Origin: Caulochytrium protostelioides
Lineage: Eukaryota > Chytridiomycota > Caulochytriomycetes > Caulochytriales > Caulochytriaceae
Direction of reading: 5' to 3'
DNA: 64,000 nt
Assembly: GCA_003615045.1 (NCBI GenBank)
Contig: ML014158.1
Span: 1 to 64,000 of the forward strand
Part shown: positions 54,701 through 63,914 of the stretch, piece after piece
Numbering within the stretch: the first letter of the stretch is position 1
Layout of the letters: every line of letters starts with the position of its first letter
The notes under the pieces: model-generated
Databases searched by the model: none
Seen by the model: the letters and a program-made list of their open reading frames with translations, nothing else
What the model was told of the DNA's origin: nothing
Translations under genes and position numbers: made by a program

Positions 54701-55205
54701 CCACCTTCTCCACCCTCACAACCACAGCACCCATAACCTCGTCGCTGCCGCCCCGGATGCCGATGCCGTCGATCACGTGCCGGCCTCGCTCGTGGATCCC
54801 GTTTCGTCCACGCATTCCTCCGAGCTCAGGCCATCCACCATGGACATCACGGGCACCGTGAACGGCGGGCTCCTCGAGTCGGTACCCATGGCCATCGCGT
54901 CCGCATTCGGCCCCGATGTGGGCACCAGTGGGCCCCGCAAGCGCAGTGCCAGCGCCGAGGACGGGTCCAACGACGCGTCGAATCCTACGGCGTCGCCGTC
55001 GCCCGCTCCTGTGGCGTCGCCGACGCTCACCGCCGCGACCATCTCCGCGGCACCGCATGGCGTGCCCACGACGCAGCCCATGGAAATCACGGCCGACTGC
55101 GACAAAGAAAACCACCGCGCGGCGCGGCATGCGACAACTTCTCCAGGGCTCGAGCTCAGGATGGACGAGGACGATGCGCCCGAGCCCCATGCTTCCGCGC
55201 TATAA
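51789..55205 (+). CDS. PP2A B''-type (PPP2R3) EF-hand regulatory subunit
   Basis: Calcium-binding regulatory subunit that would direct the protein phosphatase 2A core enzyme to substrates. The first in-frame ATG (51789) gives 1138 residues. The conserved core (about 535-870) has KLWPSLVNFLADPEE, YLTKKDFESVIEDV, FWQKATGNWVNRMTLPEFRR and YVIYCRFWELD. Two EF-hand-like loops follow: DSDHDMIINEQA (about 673-685, weak) and DLDGDGQISLYE (753-764, canonical). Then come DPWQLEDFICSIFD and FDLRKYDAMIRRCDP. The core is flanked by disordered Ala/Thr/Ser-rich segments of about 530 residues before and 270 after, the latter with an Asp-Val repeat. Such long flanks are unusual. Converges with POP5. Confidence 0.92.
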   Translation: MTANIPQLSGSFRRKIDHLFQRWTANVTASANGNASASRQHPSEHQRPQSQPQSPHPLAPLTSSSSSSLLTRGASQHPTTVQGGASSAAAAAAPGVTPAAAAAAPVTVPAPGTVTSASLASGMLAEPLSAYPWSECAVAMSNNAATTVRATETAATAAAMTATAQAHAAAMTATAAAPHHHSDSEQENAGMASPSASQRQLIPAVTDMLADEVDDAEAVPAPDASASLLPNHPMLVAKPLLDAVIESAAASNSTMVPMPDVVATSATVTVPAAAVAPVMMAPSAVPSQADHPLLDTMSLLSTGAGKGLSDVMHADSGIDLDATSPALVPTLLPVLPASARPFAFCLHRASQEHHARQSHLHAKATEVWSRTQDAFLRAAWAATHRGAGSVPSSAVSDDVSGSHAGTPPSSTGAAAAGPSEVLDAMPPAKRHELLMTARLDETQFIPVTMALGLPRYLNAPLFDKAVQPRFVPGSAASALALDVAGGAAAGSPAASDAVASVATAAEGADSVSHAAAAAASPSASPEKPALTAGWNEVANKLWPSLVNFLADPEELAFMALMPLSRQLTTSPSRRYLTKKDFESVIEDVMQHHPGLEFLQGLITFQVKYVETVYTRIFWQKATGNWVNRMTLPEFRRSDFTNVIDRLNQLEDINLTRDVFSYKHFYVIYCRFWELDSDHDMIINEQALMCHDRSAITPRMAHRILQVTHHMRTLEDQARLSSDIMTYTEFCQFILASEDKAQPQSIEFWFRCLDLDGDGQISLYELEHFWVDQYARMLSLRMADPWQLEDFICSIFDLVQPLTPNVITCADLKRCKSAPLVLNLLFDLRKYDAMIRRCDPAWREGEDCWTIDVHGRRVRLSGWDRYAERAYDELAHEDTRSASENTHSNSSGALDSIDVAPGIELHDVAAIDDDDVDVDVDVDVDVDPLRVDAAVPSVLATTNSTSSPVATVTFALSPETLDTDVDHGHQNHHLLHPHNHSTHNLVAAAPDADAVDHVPASLVDPVSSTHSSELRPSTMDITGTVNGGLLESVPMAIASAFGPDVGTSGPRKRSASAEDGSNDASNPTASPSPAPVASPTLTAATISAAPHGVPTTQPMEITADCDKENHRAARHATTSPGLELRMDEDDAPEPHASAL

Positions 55206-56155
55206 TTCGCGGGCGTCTAGACCCCAGGGCCGCGACGTCGACCGTCGAGACCGCCACGCGCGGCTGCGACGTCCCTTCGTTGCCCGGTTGCTTCCCTCCT
55301 TCATATCATTCTCGCTCAACCTCATGCTTGACTGACGTGCTGCAGCGTCTCAACGTTGTTCTTTTTTTTCTTTTTTCTTTTTTTCCTTTTCCGCACTCCC
55401 TCTGCGCCTTTGTAATTAATGACGACGGTTCGACCGTGTTGACGGTCGAGTCATCCGGATTTCTCTTGGTGTGATGATGGTTAAAGGATGGTCTGACGGA
55501 CCATCTGCCTTGCGTGACCTCTCTCGGGTCAGCTGCAGATCACCGCGACGCCGTATCAAGCTGGGTGCGCTCGTCGGGATGGTCAGGATCATCACGACAA
55601 CGAAGGCCCGTGCTGTCGTGTCACGGGATGGAGGTGCCTGCTGCCATAAGGTCATGGTCCGATGACTGCATGATGGCCGCATCGCTCTCACTGGACTCAC
55701 GACGCCGCTCGTCGAGCGGTCCAGACGTCTGCTGAACGCATCCCCGTCGTGGCTCAGGGATGCTCGAGGAACACGTCGGCGTGGGGCGCACCGGTCGACC
55801 CGATGCCGAGACGGGTCTCGAGCATGTGCAGGCCTTTCTGCTTGATGAAGGTCGGTTCCGGTACAATGGACGACACACTCAGGGCGCCGGCCGGGAACAT
55901 CGACATGAGCCATGGTTGTGTATCCATCATGCGCGTTCACAGGCATGCCATGCGGCACGCATGTGAGCGAGGGCCCTGTCGGGCTGCTGGGTGAACCATC
56001 GTCTGCTTTGATGGGATACGGCATCCAGCTCCCTGTGGAGACCATCACGGGTGGCGCGGTAGCTGATGATGCCGTCATGAGTTCTCTGTCTATCTGTTGT
56101 TTTCGATTGCCGTAGATATGGAGGCAGGCCATGCGTCAGCGACGCAAGACGCCTT
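55206..56155. other. Convergent intergenic, 3' flanks
   Basis: No gene seen. A T-rich stretch at about 55360-55395 after the PP2A subunit stop may mark its transcript end. Confidence 0.5.
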
Positions 56156-56596
56156 TCATCGCGACATGCCCTCCACGCGCTTGCGGAGCTGCTTGAGCAT
56201 ACTGCTGCACTGCTGCTCGCTCAGCTGGCCGTCGCGCATCACGCGGCCAATCTCGCGCTCGTCCCACCGGATCAGGACCTGCTGGCAACTCTTGATGGTG
56301 CCGCCGACGTGGCCGACGGTGATCGCGCACGGCTGCCCCTTCAGCTTCGTGATCAGCGTCACGGCGGCCCACACAGTGGGCAGGTCGTCCCGCAGTAGCC
56401 GGACGACGCCGTGGCGGGTGACGGGGCTCCAGTACTTGAGCAGCAGGGACTCGCCGCACGTGGCGCCGCCCGCGCTGCCGAAGTTGGTCACGAGCGCGTC
56501 CTGCAGCGCGTGCCACACGTCCGACGAGGACACGGCCACGCTGTCGGGAAGCCCGTGCAGCGCGATCACGAGGTAGCGGTGCTTGATGCGGACCAT
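56156..56596 (-). CDS. POP5: RNase P/MRP protein subunit POP5
   Basis: Core protein of nuclear RNase P (tRNA 5' maturation) and RNase MRP (rRNA processing). The ATG at 56596 gives 146 residues; the family is usually 150-170. It begins MVRIKHRYLVIAL, the hallmark N-terminus of POP5, followed by LVTNFGSAGGATCGESLLLKYWSP, with VTRHGVVRLLRDDLPTVWAA and the conserved C-terminal segment VGHVGGTIKSCQQVLIRW. The fold is a small alpha/beta RNA-binding domain; the acidic tail found in animals is absent. No intron is needed. Confidence 0.92.
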   Translation of the reverse strand: MVRIKHRYLVIALHGLPDSVAVSSSDVWHALQDALVTNFGSAGGATCGESLLLKYWSPVTRHGVVRLLRDDLPTVWAAVTLITKLKGQPCAITVGHVGGTIKSCQQVLIRWDEREIGRVMRDGQLSEQQCSSMLKQLRKRVEGMSR

Positions 56597-57217
56597 GGCG
56601 GCGGGCCCGCGACCGATGGGCAAATGGCGAGCAAGGAAGGGTGCGGCGGGAGACGGCGGAGGAGCGGAGTCTCGGTGCCTAGCGCGGGTAGCGAGGGGCC
56701 CGAGTGCGAAGCGATTTTATCGGGTATCGAGCCACGCTTCAACCAAGTGCCTATCAGAACGATTGACATGCGCCACCTGCGATGACGGTGGGGATCGCAT
56801 CGGCGGAATGGACGCGCAGTTTTCCGGCGTGCGCCGAGACATACGTCAGGTGAGGCCCTGTCCCTGTCGTCCGTGGCGGGCTCCGTCGGAGCTTGGCGGC
56901 GTCAGCAGCGGGGCGACCACGAGGGCGGCGTCCTGTCTCACCCCGTGGCGCAGCCATCATACGGCAGTGGCGCAGTCATGCCGGTAATGATCCACCATGA
57001 AACTCCGCTACGACCGTTTTCAAACGGAACGACCGCGTGCTCGTGTGTGGAGTCAGGAAAACTACAGCCGATAAAGGTCAGCCTCTACCGAATTGTTGGA
57101 GTGCATACGAAGGGGTGTTACGTGAACGAAGACGGCAATGGCATTGAGGACTCCACCAAATGACAACCGACTCTGACCGTCTGGGGAGCGAGCGCTCAGA
57201 TCATGTAGACTGCCGTT
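56597..57217. other. POP5 upstream region
   Basis: Presumed POP5 promoter and unassigned DNA to the left of Fanzor copy E. No gene recognised. Confidence 0.5.
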
Positions 57218-57582
57218 CTGGACGACCTAGGTGCATGCCGAGACGGATGAGATCCTGACCAAAATGAAACCCCAGGACACAACGGTCGTTCTGACGAGTG
57301 TATACCAAGACGAATGCGGTCCTGCAACAAGGGCAACGCCGGTGCAAGAGGACCGTGGTCCGAGGCTTGCTGCAGTGTGATCACTAGCATCACTAGTAAG
57401 TTTGCGATCTGAAAGCCGCGTTTAACCTCCGATCCTGTCAGGCCTTGCCCCTCGGACCGAAGGCGCTGTGCCGCAACCCCGGGCAAGCTCCATTGCAGCC
57501 CAAGATCGGCAAGCTCATCCGACACTAAACCGAATGCGCTACTGCCTCTGTGGGGACCCCTAGGCGGAATCATGGAGGGGCT
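57218..57582 (+). mobile_element. Fanzor nuclease gene fragment, copy E
   Basis: A short 3' remnant on the plus strand. It starts with the RuvC-II-side box VHAETDEILTK (57231 onward), which keeps the Asp-Glu pair that copies A and B have changed to Asn-Glu and Asn-Gln. It continues with the TNAVLQQGQRRCKRT segment and RGLLQC, then a strongly altered RuvC-III region with stops, and ends in the shared C-terminus LQPKIGKLIRH with TAA at 57526-57528. The order and spacing match copy A with about 70 bp fewer between the two TN boxes. The conserved hairpin follows. The upstream nine-tenths of the gene are absent. Confidence 0.75.
57544..57580 (+). ncRNA. Candidate Fanzor scaffold hairpin, copy E
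   Basis: GCCTCTGTGGGG, ACCCCTAGGCGG, AATCATGGAGGGGC after the stop: fifth copy of the family hairpin, outer CCTC/GAGG pairing kept, right arm more diverged. Confidence 0.4.
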
Positions 57583-58299
57583 GGTGAGCGTGGTCGGGGA
57601 GGATGGGCCAGTGTGTTGACTAGAATGATAATAACCGACGAGGCGTCTGGATCGAAGCCTCGTCGTTCCGGTATCAGCAGCCGGCCGTCCCGCAGGCCAA
57701 CCCTCTCACCAGTTTGAATGATCGGGACGATCATTGGGGGTTTGCCTGGAGCCCCCAAGTCGACGTAGCTCCGCAACGGCCAACAGGGGCTCCCCAACAA
57801 TTGTTGTAGGCGCTGCCTAACCAGGATGTGCGCGACCACCAGATCACCGTCACCGAGGCCACTAAGCTCAAGTATGAATACCGGAACCGATCGCCCTGAT
57901 CATGGCGATGTGCATATGAACTCTTGAGCTCTTAGGCTCCCCCAGGCCTCGTTGCCATTATTTTTTCCCCATCTTATACATCTTATCGGCATTGCGCACG
58001 AATAGCACGTCCGGTATGAACCTTGGTCATTACGAAACCGCGGGCCCCTATCATTCTCGGATTCAACAGCGTGGACCAGCAAGGTCGGAGCTGAATCGCG
58101 CTCACATTCTGCCGGCCGGTGTGGCCATAGCGGGTGGGCCCGTGTCGCCAAACCACGGAAATCCGAACCTGAGGGAAATCCAACGACATTTTAGAAAAGA
58201 TGCGGCGTAGTTCTCGATCGCTGGCCAACCCGTGGCCCGTTGTACTACCGAGTGAGAGTGTGTACCATCCCGGCAGGACAATGGAGCTGCGTTCAGGAT
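57583..58299. other. Unassigned DNA between two mobile-element remnants
   Basis: Lower GC than the host genes. No protein domain seen in any frame. It may contain further decayed element sequence, perhaps the left part of the LTR-type remnant that follows. Confidence 0.4.
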
Positions 58300-58965
58300 C
58301 GCGCGAAAACCGTTGAGCAAGGTGAAGACCTTAGAGGATATCCAGGACGAACCCGACATTCAAAAGAATGCTCGCACGCTGCCGCGCCACCGACAATCAC
58401 GAGCACCAAACAGCCCACCCCAAGCCAAACCTCGGAACCCAGAACCTCAACGTCTGGAAGAAGCACAGTGTTACCTATGCGGACAAGAGGGTCACTCGCG
58501 GTCATATTGCCCCCTCAACGTCCACGAACGTTCACTCCGGGAAGCGTACGGCGAATATGCCTACAGCGACTCGGCTGAGTATTACTCGGATGAGTAGCGA
58601 GACGCCAAAACCGGAGGGCGAGAATTCCGGATGGATTTTCGGGAACGCCGGCAGCAGCCGGCCTCCCGGTTAGCGTATCAGGCGAGACAGTGGTCTCCCT
58701 CAATGGAGGGCCGATGCTCGCGGTCCTAGATAGAGGGGCCGAGGTCAGCCTAATTTCCGCAGAGCAGCAGGAAGGTTAAAGCGACCATTAAACCACCCAT
58801 CCAGAGGTTGCAAGCGGCTAACCGATCGGTCACAAGTAATGGTTAGTCATGGAGTTGGCAGAATTACGACCGATTTGCGGTGCGTTTCGCACGAAACAGA
58901 CCACGGTAACCAAGGCTATTAAAGTATGCGTGTTAGGTCGTCTCAAAAGAGAGCCTGTATGTTCC
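58300..58965 (+). mobile_element. LTR retrotransposon gag-protease fossil
   Basis: Remnant of an LTR retrotransposon, probably Ty3/Gypsy type. The parts visible are the end of a Gag with one CCHC zinc knuckle (C-x2-C-x4-H-x4-C near 58470-58515), an acidic Gag tail, and the beginning of a retropepsin-like aspartic protease region (near 58700-58770). No reverse transcriptase, RNase H, integrase or terminal repeats are recognisable here, so only a fraction of the element remains. It is broken in several places and looks old. It lies just beyond the 3' end of the condensin gene. Confidence 0.65.
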
Positions 58966-59006
58966 TTATTTTATCTTTATTTTAGGCTCACATGCATCCC
59001 TGGATC

Positions 59007-62000
59007 TCAGCCGCGAGACCGGGTCGACCGCACCGGACGGGAGCGCGCAGACACGCGAGTCGGCGCAGGCCGTGTGGGCGAGGCATCGTCGGCATCACTT
59101 GCGCCGCTCGTCCGTGGCGCACGCACGGCCGAAGGGCCGCGCGTCGATGGGCCCCGACGACCTTGCGTCGCTTCGCTCTTGTCATCTTCATCGTCGTCAT
59201 CACCGTCGCCGTCGCCGTCATCGTCGTCCGAAGACGCCAGCGTCCGGGCCGCGGCACGCGTCGGAGCGGGACGCGAGGAACGGCCGCGCGTCGAGGATGC
59301 CGCTGCTGCCGCTGCTGCCGCTGACGCCGTACGGCCCTTCGGCGACTCGGCGTGGGTCGCGCGCCGGACCGGCGAGGGCGTCGTGACGGTCCGGCGGGCG
59401 ACCGGCGGGCCGCGTCGCGTGGACGCCGCGCGCGCCGAGCGACGCATGGACGGGGTTTCGCTCGGCGCGACCGTGGACGCCGAGGTGTCGCTGCCGCTGT
59501 CGCTGTCGCTGTCGGGCATTACGTCTTCGGTGTCCGACGCCGATGAGGAGGACGCGGCGCTGCGCTGACCGCGGCCGCGGCCGCGTAGGGCGGAGCGGTT
59601 CCCGCGGCCGCGACGGCCGCGACCACCACTCGGCGTCGCGGCATCGACGTCGCGGCCGGACGAGCGATGGCCACGCCGGGAGGCCGCGCCGCGCAGTTTG
59701 CCGGCAGATGGTGCAGCCACGCGGTCCGAAGCGTTGTCCGGGTTCGTCTCGTGGATGCTCTCGTCCATGTCTGGCGTCGCCACGTCGGCCATCGCCGTAT
59801 CGTCGGCCAGCTCGCCGGAGCCCGCGAGCGTCCCGCTGCCATCCATCGCCTGGCGAGAGGACGCGACTTGGAGCCTGTTGGCGCGCTGCAGCGCGCGCCG
59901 GGCCTCGATGCCAGCTTCGTGCGCCTTCAGCGCCGCCGCTTCGGCTTCCTCCATCAACGTCTTAGTTTCTTGGGATTTCGCGTTTTTGCGGTGCTTCACG
60001 AGCAAATCGTTCCACAGCCGGTAGAATCCGGGCTCCCACAGCTTGTCCCGGATCAACGGCATGGTTTCGTTGATCTTGCGGCTGCTCTTTTCGGTGACGG
60101 GCAGCAGCGTCAGGCAGAACGCGACGTCGCGCCATTGCCGTGGCGCATCAGTCGCGGCATTGCGGAACCGGCCGCACAGCTTCTCGACATTCGCGTCGGC
60201 TTGCTTGTCGCGCTTGATGAACTCGAGCAGGAAACGCATAATGGTCTGGTAACCGTCCTCACTCAGCGTCGGGTCTGCGGAGAGATGACTCATAATATCA
60301 GGCAGGTGGTTGTAGATGACGTTGTCCTTGGTCGAGAGCTCGGTGAAGAAGAGCTTCGCCAGATCAGAGATGCGGCGATCCTCGGCGATCAGGCACTTTG
60401 CTACGTGGCCCATCTGGCCCTTCAGTTTGATCATGCCGTTGAGGATCAGGTGGGTGAGCACCATCAGCGTGCACTTCTTGACCCGCGGGTCGCGGTCCTC
60501 GAGGCCCTTGTAGAGCAGATCGATGTTCTGGTCAATCAGCGCGTTAAAGCAGACTGTCACGTCGCCGAGACCAATAATCATGTTCGATCGCACATCGGGC
60601 TCCTGCGAATTCTGATAGACCGTCAGAATTAGGGGCAGATGGCTTTCGCAAAAGTCGCGGCTGATGCACATGAACTTGAGCAGCGCCGTCGCCGCAATGT
60701 TTTGGAGCAGCGAGTCGTTGAAGAGCTGATTGTTGCTCACGATGTAACTCAAGATCGGGCCATAGACCGCGAGGAGGTTGACCGTACCGAACAGCAGCTC
60801 GTGCTCGCGGACGTGCTGGAAGAGATCGGCCACCTCGTCTTCGGTCGAGCCGACGACCTGGCCGATCTCGCCGTCTGCTGCGGTTGGCGCATCCGTCGTC
60901 GTGGCCGCGCCGGGCGTCGTCCCTTCCGTTGCTGATCCGGCTGTCGTTGCGAGCGTGTCCGTCGACGCCGTGGCGGCCGCCTTCTGGGTGGCGGCCGCTT
61001 TGCCCGTCGCCGCGTCACCCTTGGCACCCGCTGCGGGATGTGGCGCGTTCTGGGACTGGCTCTGGCGACGCTTCCACTCGGCTTCCATCGCCTCCAGGTA
61101 CACAAGCTCCGCGACGGCGACGCGGCCGGCGAGGAAGCAGAGTTGCGCCAGCGCAAAGGGGCGCACATAGGGGTCGTCGGGGATCGGCAGCACGTGCTCC
61201 GAATCCGCCTTGATGGCGAGGCCGGCCATCGCCGTCTCGGCCGACGCGAAGGTCATGTCCACCGCGGCCTCCTCGGAATCGGCGCCGTCGGCGGGGGCCG
61301 TGGCCGCCGTCGCGGCCGTGCTGCGATCGCCCGCCGGGTCATCCGGCGGTGCTGGCATGTGGAACACGCGGCGAGCGAGCGCGTTAATGAGATGACTCGC
61401 AAGCTTGTCTGGGAAATCAAAGAGACGGTAGACGACATCAACGGCGCGCTGGCAGAAGCCGAACCAGGCGGGGTCGACGGTTTCGGTGAGCAGCAAGTCC
61501 TGGATTTTGCCAAAGATCACGTGGGTCGGGGCCAGGCGGGCGCCCGCGCCGCCGCCGGCGGCGGCGAGCTGCGTCTCTAGCAGCAGCAGACTTGAGCACG
61601 TGCACTCGGCCATCATGTAGTCGCGCATCTCGGGCGCGTTGGTGAGACCGACGCGCAAGCACCGCTCGAGCTCGCTGGCGATGATGGCGGGGCTGCCCAT
61701 CATACTGAGCAGCATGATGGCGGCGCGGCGCGAGACGAGGTCGACGTGGCGGTCGGCAAAGACGTCCCAGAGCCGCGCGATGACGTCGGGGCCGATCCAG
61801 TTGAGCAGCGTCATGCGGCGTAGGACTTCGACGAGACTCGTGCGCTCCGCGAGCGTCAGGCGGCTGCACAGGCGGATGAGCTGCGCCGTCATCCATTCCG
61901 CAGGCTTAGCAAGATGCGGCGACGGGTCGAGGTAGATGTCATAGTAAGCTTTAAGCAGCGTGTCGCGGACGTTCATACCGGTCATCTCGTCCGGCGCCGT

Positions 62001-63914
62001 CGTGCCGGGCGGTGCCGTGGGCTCGGCCTGGTTCGCTTGCGAAACTTGGGCGGCAGCGGCGGCGGCGGCCTGGGCCGACTGCGCGGCGGCGGCGGCGGCG
62101 GTGGAGGTATTGTCGCCATCCCAAACCTTGTGGATCATGGCGCGGACGCCCTTGTCGGCGCATGCGATCTCATAGCGGTGCGCCGTCACGAAGAACTGGA
62201 TGGCACAGATGACTTCGGTTTTGTTCTTGGAGCCGAGTAGCTCGAGGATAAACTCGCCCGCGAGCGCGATCTGCCGCGAGAACTGGAGGCCGCCGTCGTA
62301 GTAAGCAAACAGACTCTGCAGGGCGAGGAGCTCGGCGCGATGCGTTTCGTAGTCCTTGCGCAAGGCCTCGTTCAAGACGTGGAGCTCTTCGTTTTCCTCG
62401 CGGTCCACGTCCGCCTCGGGCGCCGAGGCGTCCAGGTCGTCGGTCGGTGGCGCGTCGCGGAGCTCCTGGGCCTCGCGCTCGACCGTCTCCTCGAGCAGCA
62501 GCAGGCGCTGCTCGATCTCGTCGCGCCGCGCGGAAAGCATCGTCTCGGAGAGACTCCCATCGTCCAGGCGGTAGGGCGAGGCCTCGATCGCGACAGTGAG
62601 GCACCGCACGGCGGCCTTGCGCACCAGGAAGCTCTTGTCGCGCAGACGGCACGCGATCTGCGCAATGACCGCCGCGCGGCTCTTCAGCAGCACGGAGGTC
62701 TCGCCGGGGCGGTCATCGTCATACAGCAGGCGCTGCAGGATGGCGACGACGCGCGCGCGAACAAACGCATTGATGTCGAGGCACCGGTCGAGGAGGAGAT
62801 CGAGGTGGCTCTGTAGCCGCGCAAGCCCGGCGTCTTCGCGGTCGTGGCGCAGCACCGTCCGGATGAGGATGCCGATGAGGTCGACCATCGCGCACCGCAG
62901 CAGGTAGTGCTCCGAGTCGAGCTGATTCACAAGGCCGAGCATCTTGGCCATGACGAGCTTCGGACACTGGTCAACGAGCGCGAGGAGGAACCGCGCGACC
63001 GCCTTTGCCTCGCGGGTCTCGTCAGCGCGGTACTCGCGGTCAGCGAGGTGCTGGAAGAGCCCGACGATGACGGCGTCGCCGGAGGGCGTTGCCGGGTCCT
63101 GAGCGAGCCGCGCCACCAGGCCGGCGGTCCAGTCGGCGGCCGCCTCATCGGCCAGAAAGACGCTGATCATGCGGTAGCTCACGTGGCGGGCGCCCTCAGC
63201 ATACCGGCGCGCGGCGGTCGCGAGCACGTTCGCACACGCGTCGGCGAGCAGCGTATCGCGGAACGCTTCGCTGTTCTCCAGCACGAGCGCAATCGACTTG
63301 ACCATCCAGTTGAGCAGCGCGTCCATCTCGAGATGGGAGCGCGTGAGGATCTGGAAGTGGATGTCGAGCAGCTGCCGCAGCACCTGGACGCACGTCCGCC
63401 GCAGCACGGGCCAGTGGTAGCCCGGCGTGTCGACCTGAGCCTCCTTCGCCGAGCCGCGTTTGGCGCGCTGCTTGCCGCCCGCGAGGTCCGCCATGTCGCG
63501 CTGCTTGCGGAGTTTGAGGTAGTGCGCCTCGCCGAGCTCCATGATGCGGAAGCACGCCGCAGCGTCGGCGTGGATCGCTTGCACGAGGTGGGGGTCCGCC
63601 GCAGACCGCGGCGGCGGGCGCTTGTTGTCATAGTGATACCCGTGATGCCGCGCGAGCGCAATGCACTTGGCGAACGCGTCGAGGAAGGCGTCGAGAAGCG
63701 CCTGCAGTCGCGACGGCTGGATCGCCTCAAAGTTCTTGAGCAGCTGGTGCAGGTCGCGGTACACGTGCGTCGTCGCGATCGAGGTCGGGTCGTCGGTCAC
63801 GTTGTCGGTGAACGCATTGAGGAGCGACTGCTGCTCCGACGCGAGGAGCCCCGACTCGTCCGGCTGCAGCCGGTCCTCGAGGCTCTCGAGCGCATCGAGC
63901 AGGTCGGTCGCCAT
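59007..63914 (-). CDS. Condensin complex subunit 1 (CAP-D2/Ycs4/Cnd1)
   Basis: Large HEAT-repeat subunit of condensin I, needed for mitotic chromosome compaction. Single exon, 1635 residues from an ATG near the right edge. HEAT-like helices run through about 1-1330. The diagnostic Cnd1 region (about 1045-1240) reads NLLAVYGPILSYIVSNNQLF, LLQNIAATALLKFMCISRDF, DVRSNMIIGLGDVTVCFN and DPRVKKCTLMVLTHLILNG. The last 250 residues are disordered: an Ala/Glu-rich helix, a Gly/Arg-rich segment (RGRGRGQR) and an acidic Asp/Ser stretch, suited to phosphorylation and DNA contact. It is somewhat longer than animal and yeast orthologues (about 1200-1400), mainly through that tail and Ala/Thr-rich loops. 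The 86 bp to its right belong to its promoter. Confidence 0.95.
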   Translation of the reverse strand: MATDLLDALESLEDRLQPDESGLLASEQQSLLNAFTDNVTDDPTSIATTHVYRDLHQLLKNFEAIQPSRLQALLDAFLDAFAKCIALARHHGYHYDNKRPPPRSAADPHLVQAIHADAAACFRIMELGEAHYLKLRKQRDMADLAGGKQRAKRGSAKEAQVDTPGYHWPVLRRTCVQVLRQLLDIHFQILTRSHLEMDALLNWMVKSIALVLENSEAFRDTLLADACANVLATAARRYAEGARHVSYRMISVFLADEAAADWTAGLVARLAQDPATPSGDAVIVGLFQHLADREYRADETREAKAVARFLLALVDQCPKLVMAKMLGLVNQLDSEHYLLRCAMVDLIGILIRTVLRHDREDAGLARLQSHLDLLLDRCLDINAFVRARVVAILQRLLYDDDRPGETSVLLKSRAAVIAQIACRLRDKSFLVRKAAVRCLTVAIEASPYRLDDGSLSETMLSARRDEIEQRLLLLEETVEREAQELRDAPPTDDLDASAPEADVDREENEELHVLNEALRKDYETHRAELLALQSLFAYYDGGLQFSRQIALAGEFILELLGSKNKTEVICAIQFFVTAHRYEIACADKGVRAMIHKVWDGDNTSTAAAAAAQSAQAAAAAAAQVSQANQAEPTAPPGTTAPDEMTGMNVRDTLLKAYYDIYLDPSPHLAKPAEWMTAQLIRLCSRLTLAERTSLVEVLRRMTLLNWIGPDVIARLWDVFADRHVDLVSRRAAIMLLSMMGSPAIIASELERCLRVGLTNAPEMRDYMMAECTCSSLLLLETQLAAAGGGAGARLAPTHVIFGKIQDLLLTETVDPAWFGFCQRAVDVVYRLFDFPDKLASHLINALARRVFHMPAPPDDPAGDRSTAATAATAPADGADSEEAAVDMTFASAETAMAGLAIKADSEHVLPIPDDPYVRPFALAQLCFLAGRVAVAELVYLEAMEAEWKRRQSQSQNAPHPAAGAKGDAATGKAAATQKAAATASTDTLATTAGSATEGTTPGAATTTDAPTAADGEIGQVVGSTEDEVADLFQHVREHELLFGTVNLLAVYGPILSYIVSNNQLFNDSLLQNIAATALLKFMCISRDFCESHLPLILTVYQNSQEPDVRSNMIIGLGDVTVCFNALIDQNIDLLYKGLEDRDPRVKKCTLMVLTHLILNGMIKLKGQMGHVAKCLIAEDRRISDLAKLFFTELSTKDNVIYNHLPDIMSHLSADPTLSEDGYQTIMRFLLEFIKRDKQADANVEKLCGRFRNAATDAPRQWRDVAFCLTLLPVTEKSSRKINETMPLIRDKLWEPGFYRLWNDLLVKHRKNAKSQETKTLMEEAEAAALKAHEAGIEARRALQRANRLQVASSRQAMDGSGTLAGSGELADDTAMADVATPDMDESIHETNPDNASDRVAAPSAGKLRGAASRRGHRSSGRDVDAATPSGGRGRRGRGNRSALRGRGRGQRSAASSSSASDTEDVMPDSDSDSGSDTSASTVAPSETPSMRRSARAASTRRGPPVARRTVTTPSPVRRATHAESPKGRTASAAAAAAAASSTRGRSSRPAPTRAAARTLASSDDDDGDGDGDDDDEDDKSEATQGRRGPSTRGPSAVRAPRTSGASDADDASPTRPAPTRVSARSRPVRSTRSRG

